Assembly (NCBI RefSeq): GCF_958453765.1
Contig: NZ_CAUDZA010000006.1
Span: forward strand, 1 to 64,000
Direction: 5' to 3'
From: Phascolarctobacterium_A succinatutens_B
Lineage (GTDB): Bacteria > Bacillota > Negativicutes > Acidaminococcales > Acidaminococcaceae
DNA length: 64,000 nucleotides
The notes under the pieces are model-generated. The model saw only the letters and a program-made list of their open reading frames with translations. It searched no databases and was not told the DNA's origin. Each line of letters starts with the position of its first letter. Position 1 is the first letter of the stretch. The translations under genes and the position numbers were made by a program. Shown here one piece after another: positions 14,994-22,594 of this stretch.

Positions 14994-15884
14994 ATGGAAT
15001 ATGTAGCTATTGATTTTCAAACGGCCAACAAGTGGCACAAAAGCGCATGCTCTGTCGCTCTGGTTACGGTGAAAGACGGAAAGATTATTGATACTTTTTA
15101 CAGTCTTATCCGTCCCGGTATTTTGCATTTCGACAAAGAAAATACGGCTTTGCATGGTATCACAAAAGAGATGGTGAAGGATGCGCCGTATTTTGATGAG
15201 CTGTGGCCGCTGATTAAGGAAAAAATTAACGGCAAAACGCTTGTCGCGCACTATGCCAAGTTTGACATGGACGTGTTGGCGGAAGAGCTGGCAGGCAACG
15301 AGCTTGCTTTCCCAAGCTGTCCCGTGTTTTGCACGTGCGTGCTTTCGCAAGCAATGTTCCCGGAGATGCCTCATCATCGCCTGCAGGACGTTACCGATAA
15401 AATAGGCTTTAACCTTGAGCAGCGTTATAACGCTATGGCGCACGCCAGAGCCTGCGTAGCTATCGTGGAATATGCCCTGAAAGCAACAGGCGCTGAGTTT
15501 TTGCAGGACGTGGCCGACGCTTATCACTTTCACCTTGGCTATATAGGCAAGGATATTGTGACGGATTGTGAATTGAAGTACGGCCGCGCTCGAGCTTATG
15601 ATGAAAACGCTTCCTTCGGCAAGCAAGCAGAGACTTACAACGATATGGATAATGCCACATATTTGAAATACTGGGGACCGTCTTTTGCTATTATGGTTAT
15701 ATTTAATTCCATAAATGCAGAATGGGCAAGGGCTATAGGCTCCATCGGAACGCTTGGGCTGATTTATGCAACTTATTTACGATTCAAGGGAACGAAAAGG
15801 CCGTTTTTGTATGGCTTTGTTAATATTTTCTTCACGGCCGGCGTTTTGGGCTTCTTTGATGTAGGCCGCGCCCCGAAAAAGTAG
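14994..15884 (+). CDS. DnaQ-like exonuclease-fold protein with altered active site and C-terminal membrane helices
   Basis: Residues 1-165 match the DEDDh exonuclease fold (DNA polymerase III epsilon type): AIDFQTAN, LHGITKEMV, LVAHYAKFDMDVL and NAMAHARACVAI. The first-motif Glu is Gln (DFQ for DFE). The last motif has Tyr where His is expected, and His where Asp is expected. So three of five catalytic positions seem changed. Residues 225-290 add two or three membrane helices. The 21-base gap and identical AGGAGGAATTTT-ATGG start context link it to abi. It may be a membrane-tethered nucleic-acid sensor or partner rather than a nuclease; that is inference. Confidence 0.82.
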   Translation: MEYVAIDFQTANKWHKSACSVALVTVKDGKIIDTFYSLIRPGILHFDKENTALHGITKEMVKDAPYFDELWPLIKEKINGKTLVAHYAKFDMDVLAEELAGNELAFPSCPVFCTCVLSQAMFPEMPHHRLQDVTDKIGFNLEQRYNAMAHARACVAIVEYALKATGAEFLQDVADAYHFHLGYIGKDIVTDCELKYGRARAYDENASFGKQAETYNDMDNATYLKYWGPSFAIMVIFNSINAEWARAIGSIGTLGLIYATYLRFKGTKRPFLYGFVNIFFTAGVLGFFDVGRAPKK

Positions 15885-15987
15885 AGCAGCGGAACAAAAA
15901 TGGCAAATGACAGGCAAATAAGAAGGTGAAATATCCCAACGATTGCTATTTTCAATATTTTGGGACGTAATGAAAGGAGGGTAAAGC

Positions 15988-17550
15988 GTGGTTAAATGTA
16001 TGAAAAGCGTGGCCGAGCGTGCCGTTCCTGCTGTTATCTATGCGCGGTATTCCTCCAGCCACCAGCGTGAGGAAAGCATAGAAGGCCAGGTGCGCGAGTG
16101 TCGCGAGTACGCCGAGCGCGAAGGCTACAGCGTGCTGCAGGTTTACGCCGACAGAGCCATTACCGGCCGTACGGATGAACGCCCGGAGTTTCAGCGGATG
16201 CTTGCCGATGCGTCTAAGGGCGTGTTTCAGGCTATCTTGATTTACAAATATGATAGGTTTTCCCGCAACAGGTATTCCTTCGCGGTTTGGGAAACTAAGC
16301 TGAAGAAGCATGGAGTTAAGGTTATATCAGCCAGGGAAAACGTGGCCGAGGGTGCGGCCGGCATTGTGCTGAAGAGCGTGCTGCAGGGCATGGCCGAATG
16401 GTACAGCGTCGACCTGTCCGAAAAGGTTACGCGCGGGATGAAGGAGAACGCCTTAAAAGCAAAATGGACCTCCGGCACTGTCCCCTTCGGATATACAAGG
16501 GACGCAGAGCAGCGCTTAATAATAGATCCGGAGCGCGGCGAATATGTACGCCAGATTTTCGAAAAGGTTTTGACCGGAGAAAAGTATGTAAATATAGCCA
16601 ACTGGCTGAACATGTTAGGCGTGCGCACTGCCAGAGGCGCAGCCTGGAATAAAAGCAGCTTTACTTGGATGCTGAAAAATGTTGTCTATACCGGTTTATT
16701 CCGGTGGAAGGACATAGAAATAAAAAACGCCGTACCGCCTATTGTCAGCAAGGAGCTGTTCGAGGCAGTGCAGCGTAAACTAAAAACTTATGGAAGAAGG
16801 GGAATAAACGTGCAGAAGAGTGATAAATATTTACTTACTCCTAATATTATTTGTGGTGAATGCGGCGGACCGATGCATGGAATGAGCGGCAAGAGCAGAA
16901 GCGGTGAGCTTTATTATTATTATGCCTGCGCCAACAAAAGAGCAAAAAGAACCAGCTGCAGCATATCACCGCTGAACAGGGACGAGCTGGAGCAGGCCGT
17001 TTATAATTGTGCCCGTGAGGTGCTTTTGCATGAGGAAAATATCAAGCTGATAGCTGAGCAGGCCGAGGCTGTTGCTGAAGCTCAGGTTGATAACGAGCTG
17101 GCCGAAATGAAGGCTGAGCGCTCCCGCGTTAAGAAGAGCATAGCCAACTACGCCGCCGCCATCGCCAATGGTGCCACCAGCGGAACCATTATTGAGCTGA
17201 TAAACGCCGCCGAAGCCAAGGCTGCCGCCCTGGATGAAGCTATAGCAGAGCGTGAGTTGGTAACAGCACCGCCGAAGGTTAGCAAAGAAGCTATAGAATA
17301 CTTCCTGCGCAACATCGCCGCTGCTCCGGACGATAAAATGAAAGAAAAGGTCATCAGCACCATGGTTAACTCCGTTGTTGTCGAGCGCGTACCGGATGAA
17401 GGCACAAAAAAAGACAGTGACGAAAAATATTCCATCACTGTCAGATTTAATTTTACCGATACACCGCAATTATCTGCGCTGCAGTCCTTCGATGTTCGCG
17501 AAAAGTCTAAAATGGTGACCTCGGCAGGACTCGAACCTGCGACCTTTTGA
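15988..17550 (+). CDS. Large serine recombinase (prophage integrase)
   Basis: Catalyses integration and, with a directionality factor, excision. The 520-aa protein has the resolvase domain with YARYSS (catalytic Ser about 22), YKYDRFSRNRY, and SVLQGMAEWYSVDLSEKV. Then come the recombinase domain (VPFGYT... WTSGT), a zinc ribbon (CGECGGPM... CANK... CS, about 288-330) and a coiled coil (about 345-405). GTG start with AAAGGAGGG. The last 12 codons (MVTSAGLEPATF) are read from the tRNA-Arg gene, showing the C-terminus was set by integration. Its neighbour at 14994 is same-strand, 103 bases away. Confidence 0.95.
   Translation: MVKCMKSVAERAVPAVIYARYSSSHQREESIEGQVRECREYAEREGYSVLQVYADRAITGRTDERPEFQRMLADASKGVFQAILIYKYDRFSRNRYSFAVWETKLKKHGVKVISARENVAEGAAGIVLKSVLQGMAEWYSVDLSEKVTRGMKENALKAKWTSGTVPFGYTRDAEQRLIIDPERGEYVRQIFEKVLTGEKYVNIANWLNMLGVRTARGAAWNKSSFTWMLKNVVYTGLFRWKDIEIKNAVPPIVSKELFEAVQRKLKTYGRRGINVQKSDKYLLTPNIICGECGGPMHGMSGKSRSGELYYYYACANKRAKRTSCSISPLNRDELEQAVYNCAREVLLHEENIKLIAEQAEAVAEAQVDNELAEMKAERSRVKKSIANYAAAIANGATSGTIIELINAAEAKAAALDEAIAERELVTAPPKVSKEAIEYFLRNIAAAPDDKMKEKVISTMVNSVVVERVPDEGTKKDSDEKYSITVRFNFTDTPQLSALQSFDVREKSKMVTSAGLEPATF
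17513..17550. other. Prophage attachment site (attR-like) within tRNA-Arg
   Basis: The 3' half of the tRNA is shared with the end of the recombinase gene, which places the phage-chromosome junction at or within this stretch. The other copy should lie beyond the left edge of the window. The exact crossover bases cannot be found without that partner. Confidence 0.65.
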
Positions 17551-17589
17551 TTCGTAGTCAAACGCTCTATCCAGCTGAGCTACGAGGCC
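17513..17589 (-). tRNA. tRNA-Arg (ACG)
   Basis: 77 bases including encoded CCA. Acceptor GGCCTCG pairs with CGAGGTC (one G-T); anticodon loop CTACGAA gives ACG, decoding CGU/CGC/CGA after inosine modification. It is intact although a prophage adjoins its 3' end. It is the likely bacterial attachment gene. Confidence 0.97.
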
Positions 17590-17602
17590 AACAACAATAT
17601 TT

Positions 17603-17631
17603 ATTTTAACTGCAAGAGGCTATTTTGTCAA
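17603..17631 (-). promoter_or_regulatory. Promoter of tRNA-Arg
   Basis: On the minus strand TTGACA (17631-17626), 17 bases, TAAAAT (17608-17603). The RNA starts near 17596, just before the tRNA. No terminator is seen after the tRNA, so it could run antisense into the recombinase gene. Confidence 0.82.
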
Positions 17632-17651
17632 TACTTTTTTGTGAAAAAATC

Positions 17652-17680
17652 TTGACTGTTTTTTCCTGGCGGGATATAAT
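17652..17680 (+). promoter_or_regulatory. Promoter of the sodium:solute symporter gene
   Basis: TTGACT (17652-17657), 17 bases, TATAAT (17675-17680). It leaves a long leader of about 230 bases before the GTG. Confidence 0.8.
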
Positions 17681-17686
17681 TTAGCT

Positions 17687-17917
17687 AATATATATGTGGC
17701 TGCTTTGCAAGGAAGCATCAGGAGGCGTATATTTGGTCTGCATTGGGATGCTTGCCGGTATGGGCGATGGGGAATTGTAATGACAGCACAAATGGTTTTG
17801 TATTATATGTTGTTGAAGTCTGCACGATTAGGTCTGATGTGAGGCAGTATAGGGATACTGCCAGCGATGACGTTGTATTTCTTTAACAGGCATGTATAAT
17901 TTAAAGGAGGATTTTTT
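17687..17917 (+). other. Long 5' leader of the symporter gene
   Basis: Contains a possible 15-codon leader ORF (TTG at 17735 with AGGAGG upstream) and a perfect 8-bp hairpin, GGCAGTAT/ATACTGCC with AGGG loop (17843-17862), about 55 bases before the start codon. There is no T-run, so not a terminator. A regulatory leader is possible; no known riboswitch is recognised. Confidence 0.4.
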
Positions 17918-19321
17918 GTGCCTGTTTCTTTAGTCATCTTAATATTGTACATTGTTGCTTTGTTCGCTATCAGCTGGTATGCTAAAAAACGTAGTGAAGG
18001 AAACAACGAAAACTTTGCTCTTGCGGGACGCAGACTTTCTGCGCCTTTGATTTGTGTTACTATCATCGGTCTGGCTGTCGGCGGTGCGTCGACTATCGGC
18101 GTTTCCGAGCACGCCTTCCGTGTTGGTCTGAGTGCCGGCTGGTATACGATTGCCTGGGCTTTGGGCGCGATTGTTATGGGTTTGTTCATGGCTAAAAAAT
18201 ATCGTGAACAGAACATTACGACTATCACCGAGCTTATTGAACGCCATCATACCAAGGGCGCGGTAATCTTGGGCGTTTTCTGCCAGATTGTTATTCAGTT
18301 GGTAATCATCAGTCTGCAATATATTGCGGGTGGCAGTATTCTGCACGCTATCCTGCCGGATATCTTTGATTTCCATACCGGTATGATTGTCAGTGCCATC
18401 ACCTTTATCGGTATTACCTTTATTGGTGGTATGTGGTCTGCATCCTTATCTAATGTATTGAATATTATTCTGATTTACGTAGGTATCTTGGCGGCAACGA
18501 TTATCCAGTTCAAAAAAATTGGCAGCATGGATCATCTGGCTGCTGCTTTGCCGGCTAATGTGCCCTGGTTCAGCTTCATTGACGGTGTTGGCCCTGTAAC
18601 CATCACCAGCTGGGTTGTAACCCTTATTACCGTAAATCTTTCTCTGCAAAGTATTCTGCAGATTTCTTTAGGCGCTAAAGACGCTGCAACTGCTAAGAAG
18701 GGCTTCGTCTGGGGCGGTATTCTGATGCTGCCGGTAGGCGTTCTGGCTGCCTTCCTTGGTCTTGTTGCTAAGGCTATGTATCCTGATGCGCAGGCTGCAT
18801 TGGCGCTGCCGCAGGTTATCGTAGGCCTGCAGCCGGTGTTAGCAGGTGTTACGCTGGCAGCTCTGTGGGCTGCAGATGTATCTACCGCCTGCAATCTGCT
18901 GCTTAGCGCCGGTACTTTGTTCTCCAGCGATATCTATAAGCGCTTCATCAATCCGCAGTGCGACCAGGCGCGTCAGCTGCTGATGACACGTGCCTGCATC
19001 ATTATCAGCGGTATTCTTACGTTGGGACTTGCTATGAGCGTATCCAGCATTTTGGGTACGATTATGATTGGTCTGTCCCTGACTGCTGCCTTCAGCGTTA
19101 TTGTTATAGTAGCGCTGTTCTTCCCGCAGTATGCTTCCAAGGCCGCAGGCTTCTGGACTCTGCTGGCAGGCCTGGTGCTGCTGGTGCTGTGGCAGCTTAC
19201 TCCGGCAGTACGCATTTTCCCGAACGTAATCTATATGGAATGGCTGGTATGCATTGCTGCTTATGCTATTGCTGCAATTGTTTGCCCGGCCAAAAAAGCA
19301 GTTGCTGCCGAAAGCAACTGA
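17918..19321 (+). CDS. Sodium:solute symporter (SSS family)
   Basis: Inner-membrane transporter that couples uptake of an organic solute to sodium. The 467-aa protein has about 13 membrane helices, the N-terminal FALAGRRLSAPLICVTIIGLAVGGAST region that is conserved in the family and a TAxFSVIVIVALFFPQYASKAAGFW end. Substrate unknown; the family includes proline, pantothenate and sugar carriers. GTG start with AAAGGAGG 9 bases before it. Single gene with its own promoter and two terminators. Confidence 0.9.
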   Translation: MPVSLVILILYIVALFAISWYAKKRSEGNNENFALAGRRLSAPLICVTIIGLAVGGASTIGVSEHAFRVGLSAGWYTIAWALGAIVMGLFMAKKYREQNITTITELIERHHTKGAVILGVFCQIVIQLVIISLQYIAGGSILHAILPDIFDFHTGMIVSAITFIGITFIGGMWSASLSNVLNIILIYVGILAATIIQFKKIGSMDHLAAALPANVPWFSFIDGVGPVTITSWVVTLITVNLSLQSILQISLGAKDAATAKKGFVWGGILMLPVGVLAAFLGLVAKAMYPDAQAALALPQVIVGLQPVLAGVTLAALWAADVSTACNLLLSAGTLFSSDIYKRFINPQCDQARQLLMTRACIIISGILTLGLAMSVSSILGTIMIGLSLTAAFSVIVIVALFFPQYASKAAGFWTLLAGLVLLVLWQLTPAVRIFPNVIYMEWLVCIAAYAIAAIVCPAKKAVAAESN

Positions 19322-19348
19322 ATAAAAAAGTATATTTGAAGATGAAGA

Positions 19349-19389
19349 GCCATCTCCGTTGTTCCCTGTGAATGCGGAGATGGCTTTGT
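19349..19389 (+). terminator. Terminator of the symporter gene
   Basis: GCCATCTCCG (19349-19358) pairs with CGGAGATGGC (19375-19384), followed by TTTGTTT. Confidence 0.85.
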
Positions 19390-19403
19390 TTATGATGTTA
19401 TAA

Positions 19404-19446
19404 AAAAATCCCGTCAACAGGCTTGCGCTCTGTAACGGGATTTTAT
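19404..19446. terminator. Bidirectional terminator between convergent genes
   Basis: AAAATCCCGT and ACGGGATTTT arms enclose about 20 bases, with A-run before and T-run after. It can end transcription of the symporter from the left and of the carbonic-anhydrase-like gene from the right. Confidence 0.82.
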
Positions 19447-19545
19447 CTTTTATATTTATATTGTCGGGGAGAAGCATGAACGGATTAAGTGTTTCAACGT
19501 ATATACTTAATCAGGGACATTGTCATGCTTTTGCTTTATGAGCAA

Positions 19546-20097
19546 TTAAACGATTTGCTCACCATGGTAGCGTTCGCCGTCATTGTCAGGCAGCAGGCCG
19601 TAGCGTTCGGTCCACAGAGTTTTGTATTTCAGCGCCTGAGCGTGGATAGCGGCGATACCTTTTTCGTCCAAAGTTTTGATAACCTTGGCAGGAATGCCGG
19701 CAACCAGGGAATTCGGCGGTACGATGGTGCCTTTGGTTACAACGGCACCGGCAGCAACGATAGAGCCGTGGCCGATTACAGCGCCGTCAAGTACGGTGGA
19801 ATGCATGCCGATGAGGCAGTGGTCCTCAACAGTGCAGGCATGCAGCAGAGCGCAGTGGCCTACAGTTACATAATCACCGACTATGCAGGCGTATTTATCG
19901 GCAACGTGCAGCACGCTGTTGTCCTGGATATTGCTGTAGCGGCCAACCTCGATGCGGTTAACGTCGCCGCGGATAGTAACGCCGGGCCAAACGCTGGCGT
20001 ACTCTTTAAGCTCAACCTTGCCAATCAGGGTGGCAGTATTAAAGGCATAGGCCTTTTCATCAATTTTGGGGGCTTGTGCTTCAAATTTAAAAATCAT
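19546..20097 (-). CDS. Gamma-carbonic-anhydrase-like left-handed beta-helix protein
   Basis: The 183-aa protein has hexapeptide repeats forming a beta-helix (residues 25-140). The three His metal ligands of the gamma class are visible as SVLHV, VGHCALLHAC. Family members bind zinc or iron; many are YrdA/PaaY-like with weak or unknown activity, so hydration of CO2 is likely but not certain. The ATG at 20097 is chosen; the frame runs up to 20154 but lacks a binding site. Single gene, convergent with the symporter. Confidence 0.87.
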   Translation of the reverse strand: MIFKFEAQAPKIDEKAYAFNTATLIGKVELKEYASVWPGVTIRGDVNRIEVGRYSNIQDNSVLHVADKYACIVGDYVTVGHCALLHACTVEDHCLIGMHSTVLDGAVIGHGSIVAAGAVVTKGTIVPPNSLVAGIPAKVIKTLDEKGIAAIHAQALKYKTLWTERYGLLPDNDGERYHGEQIV

Positions 20098-20171
20098 GGT
20101 ATCACCGCTTTCTGTAAATTGGCTGCCTTCGCGGCAGTCTTGAAAGATAAACAATTTCTTCTCACACTATT

Positions 20172-20200
20172 ATTATCATATGAGCAGATAATAAAGTCAA
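20172..20200 (-). promoter_or_regulatory. Promoter of the carbonic-anhydrase-like gene
   Basis: On the minus strand TTGACT (20200-20195), 17 bases, GATAAT (20177-20172). The leader would be about 65 bases. Confidence 0.75.
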
Positions 20201-20255
20201 GGCGTTCACATTTATTTTGCAGATGTGAAGGATTATAACATAAGATTTTCGGAGA

Positions 20256-20278
20256 GGACGCGTAGGCGTTCTTTTTTT
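20256..20278 (+). terminator. Orphan intrinsic terminator in the 20100-20448 gap
   Basis: GGACGC/GCGTTC (one G-T) with a GTAG loop and seven T. No plus-strand gene lies upstream within 900 bases, so it may end a small RNA. A TTCACAT/ATGTGAA pair lies just before it (about 20205-20230). Confidence 0.5.
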
Positions 20279-20448
20279 GTGCCTGCAGGTGCAAAAACGT
20301 GCTATGCTTGGCACGGATTTCTGTTGTCAAATAGTCTAAACTATATACAGGTTCTGGTGAAGAACTTGAACTAATAGGGTATTATGAGCCTATGAAGTTA
20401 AGCTAAAAAATACTCTTGGTGGCATAATATAATAAAGGGGGTTTTTAG

Positions 20449-20682
20449 ATGGTAGATAATATGGCGGAGCTTGTGTATCGCAAAATGGGTGCGAAAATCA
20501 GATATTATCGCCAGTTAAAAGGTATTAACCAAACAGATTTTGCTATTAAGGTGTCTATTTCTTCCCAATATCTGAGCAAAATAGAAAACGGCAAGCGGAT
20601 TCCAAGCCTGCCTGTGCTTTTGAGTATTGCAGAGGCCTTGGAGGTGGAAGTAGCGGAGCTGTTGGACGGTAAAAATGTGTAA
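20449..20682 (+). CDS. XRE-family regulator, 77 aa
   Basis: Single helix-turn-helix domain: MGAKIRYYRQLKGINQ, then FAIKVSISSQYLSKIENGKR, then LLSIAEALEVEVAELLDG. Stand-alone regulators of this size often control toxin-antitoxin or defence genes. It resembles the second XRE protein at 21223 in order and length. AAAGGGGG lies 6 bases before the ATG, and TATAAT-like bases lie about 20 bases upstream of it. Confidence 0.85.
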   Translation: MVDNMAELVYRKMGAKIRYYRQLKGINQTDFAIKVSISSQYLSKIENGKRIPSLPVLLSIAEALEVEVAELLDGKNV

Positions 20683-20719
20683 AATCTTTATTGGTAGTAA
20701 TTTGTATGGTGAGTAATTT

Positions 20720-20986
20720 TTGTATACATTGGAGGAATCCTGCACAGGCTTGTACCTTACCAATGATAAATTGAAGCGGAAAATTACCGCAGATTACGCA
20801 ATTCCCGGACGTTGCGACGATGGTTCCTACACCTCGTCGTTGGTTCGCCGCAGCACCTTCTACACGCAGTCAGCGTTGCGCGAGCTGCTCAGCAGCAGAT
20901 ATGGTGCCGGCAAGAGCATGGACGAGCTGGTGAAGCTGGCCTTGCAGGATGGCCTGCCTGTGTATGAGGTAAAGCGAGAGGCTTGA
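20720..20986 (+). CDS. Hypothetical protein, 88 aa
   Basis: Starts at a TTG with a GGTGAG site before it. Sequence features: CTGLYLTNDKLKRKIT, a SSLVRRSTFYTQSALRELLSSRY helix pair and KSMDELVKLALQDGLPVYEV. It may be a small ribbon-helix-helix-like or helical protein. Not recognised. It has the codon and GC character of the chromosome, not of the AT-rich GTPase genes downstream. Confidence 0.5.
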   Translation: MYTLEESCTGLYLTNDKLKRKITADYAIPGRCDDGSYTSSLVRRSTFYTQSALRELLSSRYGAGKSMDELVKLALQDGLPVYEVKREA

Positions 20987-20996
20987 TGGGTGCAGG

Positions 20997-21023
20997 AAGC
21001 GGCAGCTCTGGGGGCTGTCGCTT
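20997..21023 (+). terminator. Hairpin after the 88-aa gene
   Basis: AAGCGGCAGC and GCTGTCGCTT pair over 10 bp with a 7-base loop, 10 bases after the stop. The T-run is missing, so terminator function is uncertain. Confidence 0.45.
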
Positions 21024-21222
21024 ACCATAAAAATAAGCGCAAGTCTAAAAGGCTGTTTTAGGCGAGCAGCTTTGCAACTTCAAGTTGTTGGCACAGATTA
21101 ACTTAAAAGCAGAGAAAAACTCAGTCAGCTTATTAGCCTAGAAAAACAGATTATATACCTAAAAAATTATTTATATAAACTGCTAATATAATATAGAGAA
21201 GTTTTAGCAAGAGGTGATGACG

Positions 21223-21453
21223 TTGTTTGCTGCGCGTTACAAGAATATTGGATTGAAAATAGCATATTACAGAAAAAAGAGAGGCTATACGCAAGCAGAG
21301 TTGGCCGAGCGGATTGGCATGAGTGTTGCCTATCTTGGGCAGATTGAGCGAGGGAACAGAGGCAACAGCTTTTCTTTGGAAACGCTGTACCAGATTGCTG
21401 ATGCGTTGAAGATAGATGTTAATTTGCTGATAAAAAATGAAATGTTGGCTTGA
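21223..21453 (+). CDS. XRE-family regulator heading the GTPase operon, 76 aa
   Basis: Helix-turn-helix protein: IGLKIAYYRKKRGYTQ, LAERIGMSVAYLGQIERG, then LYQIADALKIDVNLLI. The TTG at 21223 is chosen because GAGGTG ends 6 bases before it; ATG 21217 abuts that site. The stop is 15 bases before the first GTPase, so the three genes form one unit and the protein probably controls the operon. A TATAAT (21187-21192) lies 30 bases upstream with no clear -35, suggesting regulated activity. Confidence 0.83.
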   Translation: MFAARYKNIGLKIAYYRKKRGYTQAELAERIGMSVAYLGQIERGNRGNSFSLETLYQIADALKIDVNLLIKNEMLA

Positions 21454-21468
21454 TAGGTGGTAGTTGCT

Positions 21469-22587
21469 GTGTCTTTACAAACTGAGTTCAGGAATATATT
21501 AGAAAAAATAAAAAGAGATCAAGGTACGCATACTAAAATTGCTGTCGTCGGGCAACCGGGTGCTGGTAAATCAAGTATCATCAATGCGCTTATCGGACAT
21601 AAAGTTGCGAGAACAGGTCAAGGAACAGATATTACTCGAAAAGGTGTGAGATATCGTTATGAGTTTCTGGAGATAGTTGATTTGCCTGGATATGGAACGA
21701 CGATGTTTCCACTAAGCGAATGGAAAGAAAAATTCAAGATACATCAATATGACATTATTTTTTTCGTCTTTTCGGGAAAACTAACTGGAGATGATTGTGC
21801 TTTATTTGCGAGCGTAGCTGCTTACAACAAATTAGGTCATAAAAGACCTTTGTTGTTAATCAGAAATCATTGTAATGATTTGGCAAGCCATGAAGATAGA
21901 GAAGCGATACGACGAGATATTTATGCAAAACTGCCAGAAGGGCTTGTTGGGAAGCTTTGTTTTATTGATTGCAGATATCAAAATGGTATAGATAAATTAC
22001 GAAATGAAATTTTAAATGAAAAATATAAGGATATTTGGCAATCGAGAATAATAAAGAACTTCGAGAAAGCAAAAGATGAATTTTTGAGGACTAGGAAATC
22101 GAAAGCAATGGATTCTCTTTCGACTTATACAAAACTTGCTTGTGCTAATGGTGTAAATCCTTTTTTCGGTGCTGATATTGCAGCAGATGTAGCAATTTAT
22201 TTTAAAATGTTCGCTGCTATTAAAGAAGATTTTGATATAGAGGATAACGAACTAGAGGGAAGATATTGTGCTTATCCGCTTGCTAGAAAGCTTTTAGAGC
22301 TAATGACGAAAAATGGTGTTATTCTTTTGTTAAAGAGTTTTGGCGGAAAACAAGTAATAAAAAGTGTTGGTAAATATATTCCTTTTTTAGGCCAAGCAAC
22401 AGCAGCTGTGCTTGGGTATACGTTGGCTGAAGATGCAGGAAAAAGTTATATTAAAGATTGTGCGACTTTAGCTTGTCAAGTAATGAATGATGAAATAGCA
22501 AACTATAAGCTATATGGTGATCTAAATGGTTCTTCTAAGAAACCAATATGTATAGAAAATTATACACTATATCAATTGAAGGAGTGA
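21469..22587 (+). CDS. IRG-like (immunity-related GTPase-like) protein 1
   Basis: The 372-aa protein has a GTPase domain at residues 22-190: P-loop GQPGAGKS (28-35), G2-like Thr in GTDITRKG, G3 DLPGYG (71-76), and RNHCND at the G4 position. The C-terminal 180 residues are helical with NPFFGADIAADVAIYFKM and KYIPFLGQATAAVLGYTLAE, resembling the helical end of IRG/IIGP GTPases (an IPxxG turn and hydrophobic hairpin). The start at GTG 21469 has AGGTGG at good distance. Paired with a paralogue 7 bases downstream. AT-rich relative to flanks, so probably acquired. A link to phage defence or membrane remodelling is inference. Confidence 0.82.
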   Translation: MSLQTEFRNILEKIKRDQGTHTKIAVVGQPGAGKSSIINALIGHKVARTGQGTDITRKGVRYRYEFLEIVDLPGYGTTMFPLSEWKEKFKIHQYDIIFFVFSGKLTGDDCALFASVAAYNKLGHKRPLLLIRNHCNDLASHEDREAIRRDIYAKLPEGLVGKLCFIDCRYQNGIDKLRNEILNEKYKDIWQSRIIKNFEKAKDEFLRTRKSKAMDSLSTYTKLACANGVNPFFGADIAADVAIYFKMFAAIKEDFDIEDNELEGRYCAYPLARKLLELMTKNGVILLLKSFGGKQVIKSVGKYIPFLGQATAAVLGYTLAEDAGKSYIKDCATLACQVMNDEIANYKLYGDLNGSSKKPICIENYTLYQLKE

Positions 22588-22594
22588 TTTTTAA

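Noticed and set aside
14964..15626. 220-codon minus-strand frame opposite the DnaQ-like gene
   Set aside because: The plus-strand protein has clear exonuclease motifs and a strong binding site; the minus frame has neither.
17148..17561. Minus-strand frame beginning in the tRNA-Arg region
   Set aside because: Antisense to the recombinase; its start is tRNA sequence.
20094..20330. Minus-strand ORF upstream of the carbonic-anhydrase-like gene
   Set aside because: It covers that gene's promoter, has no binding site and no recognisable product.
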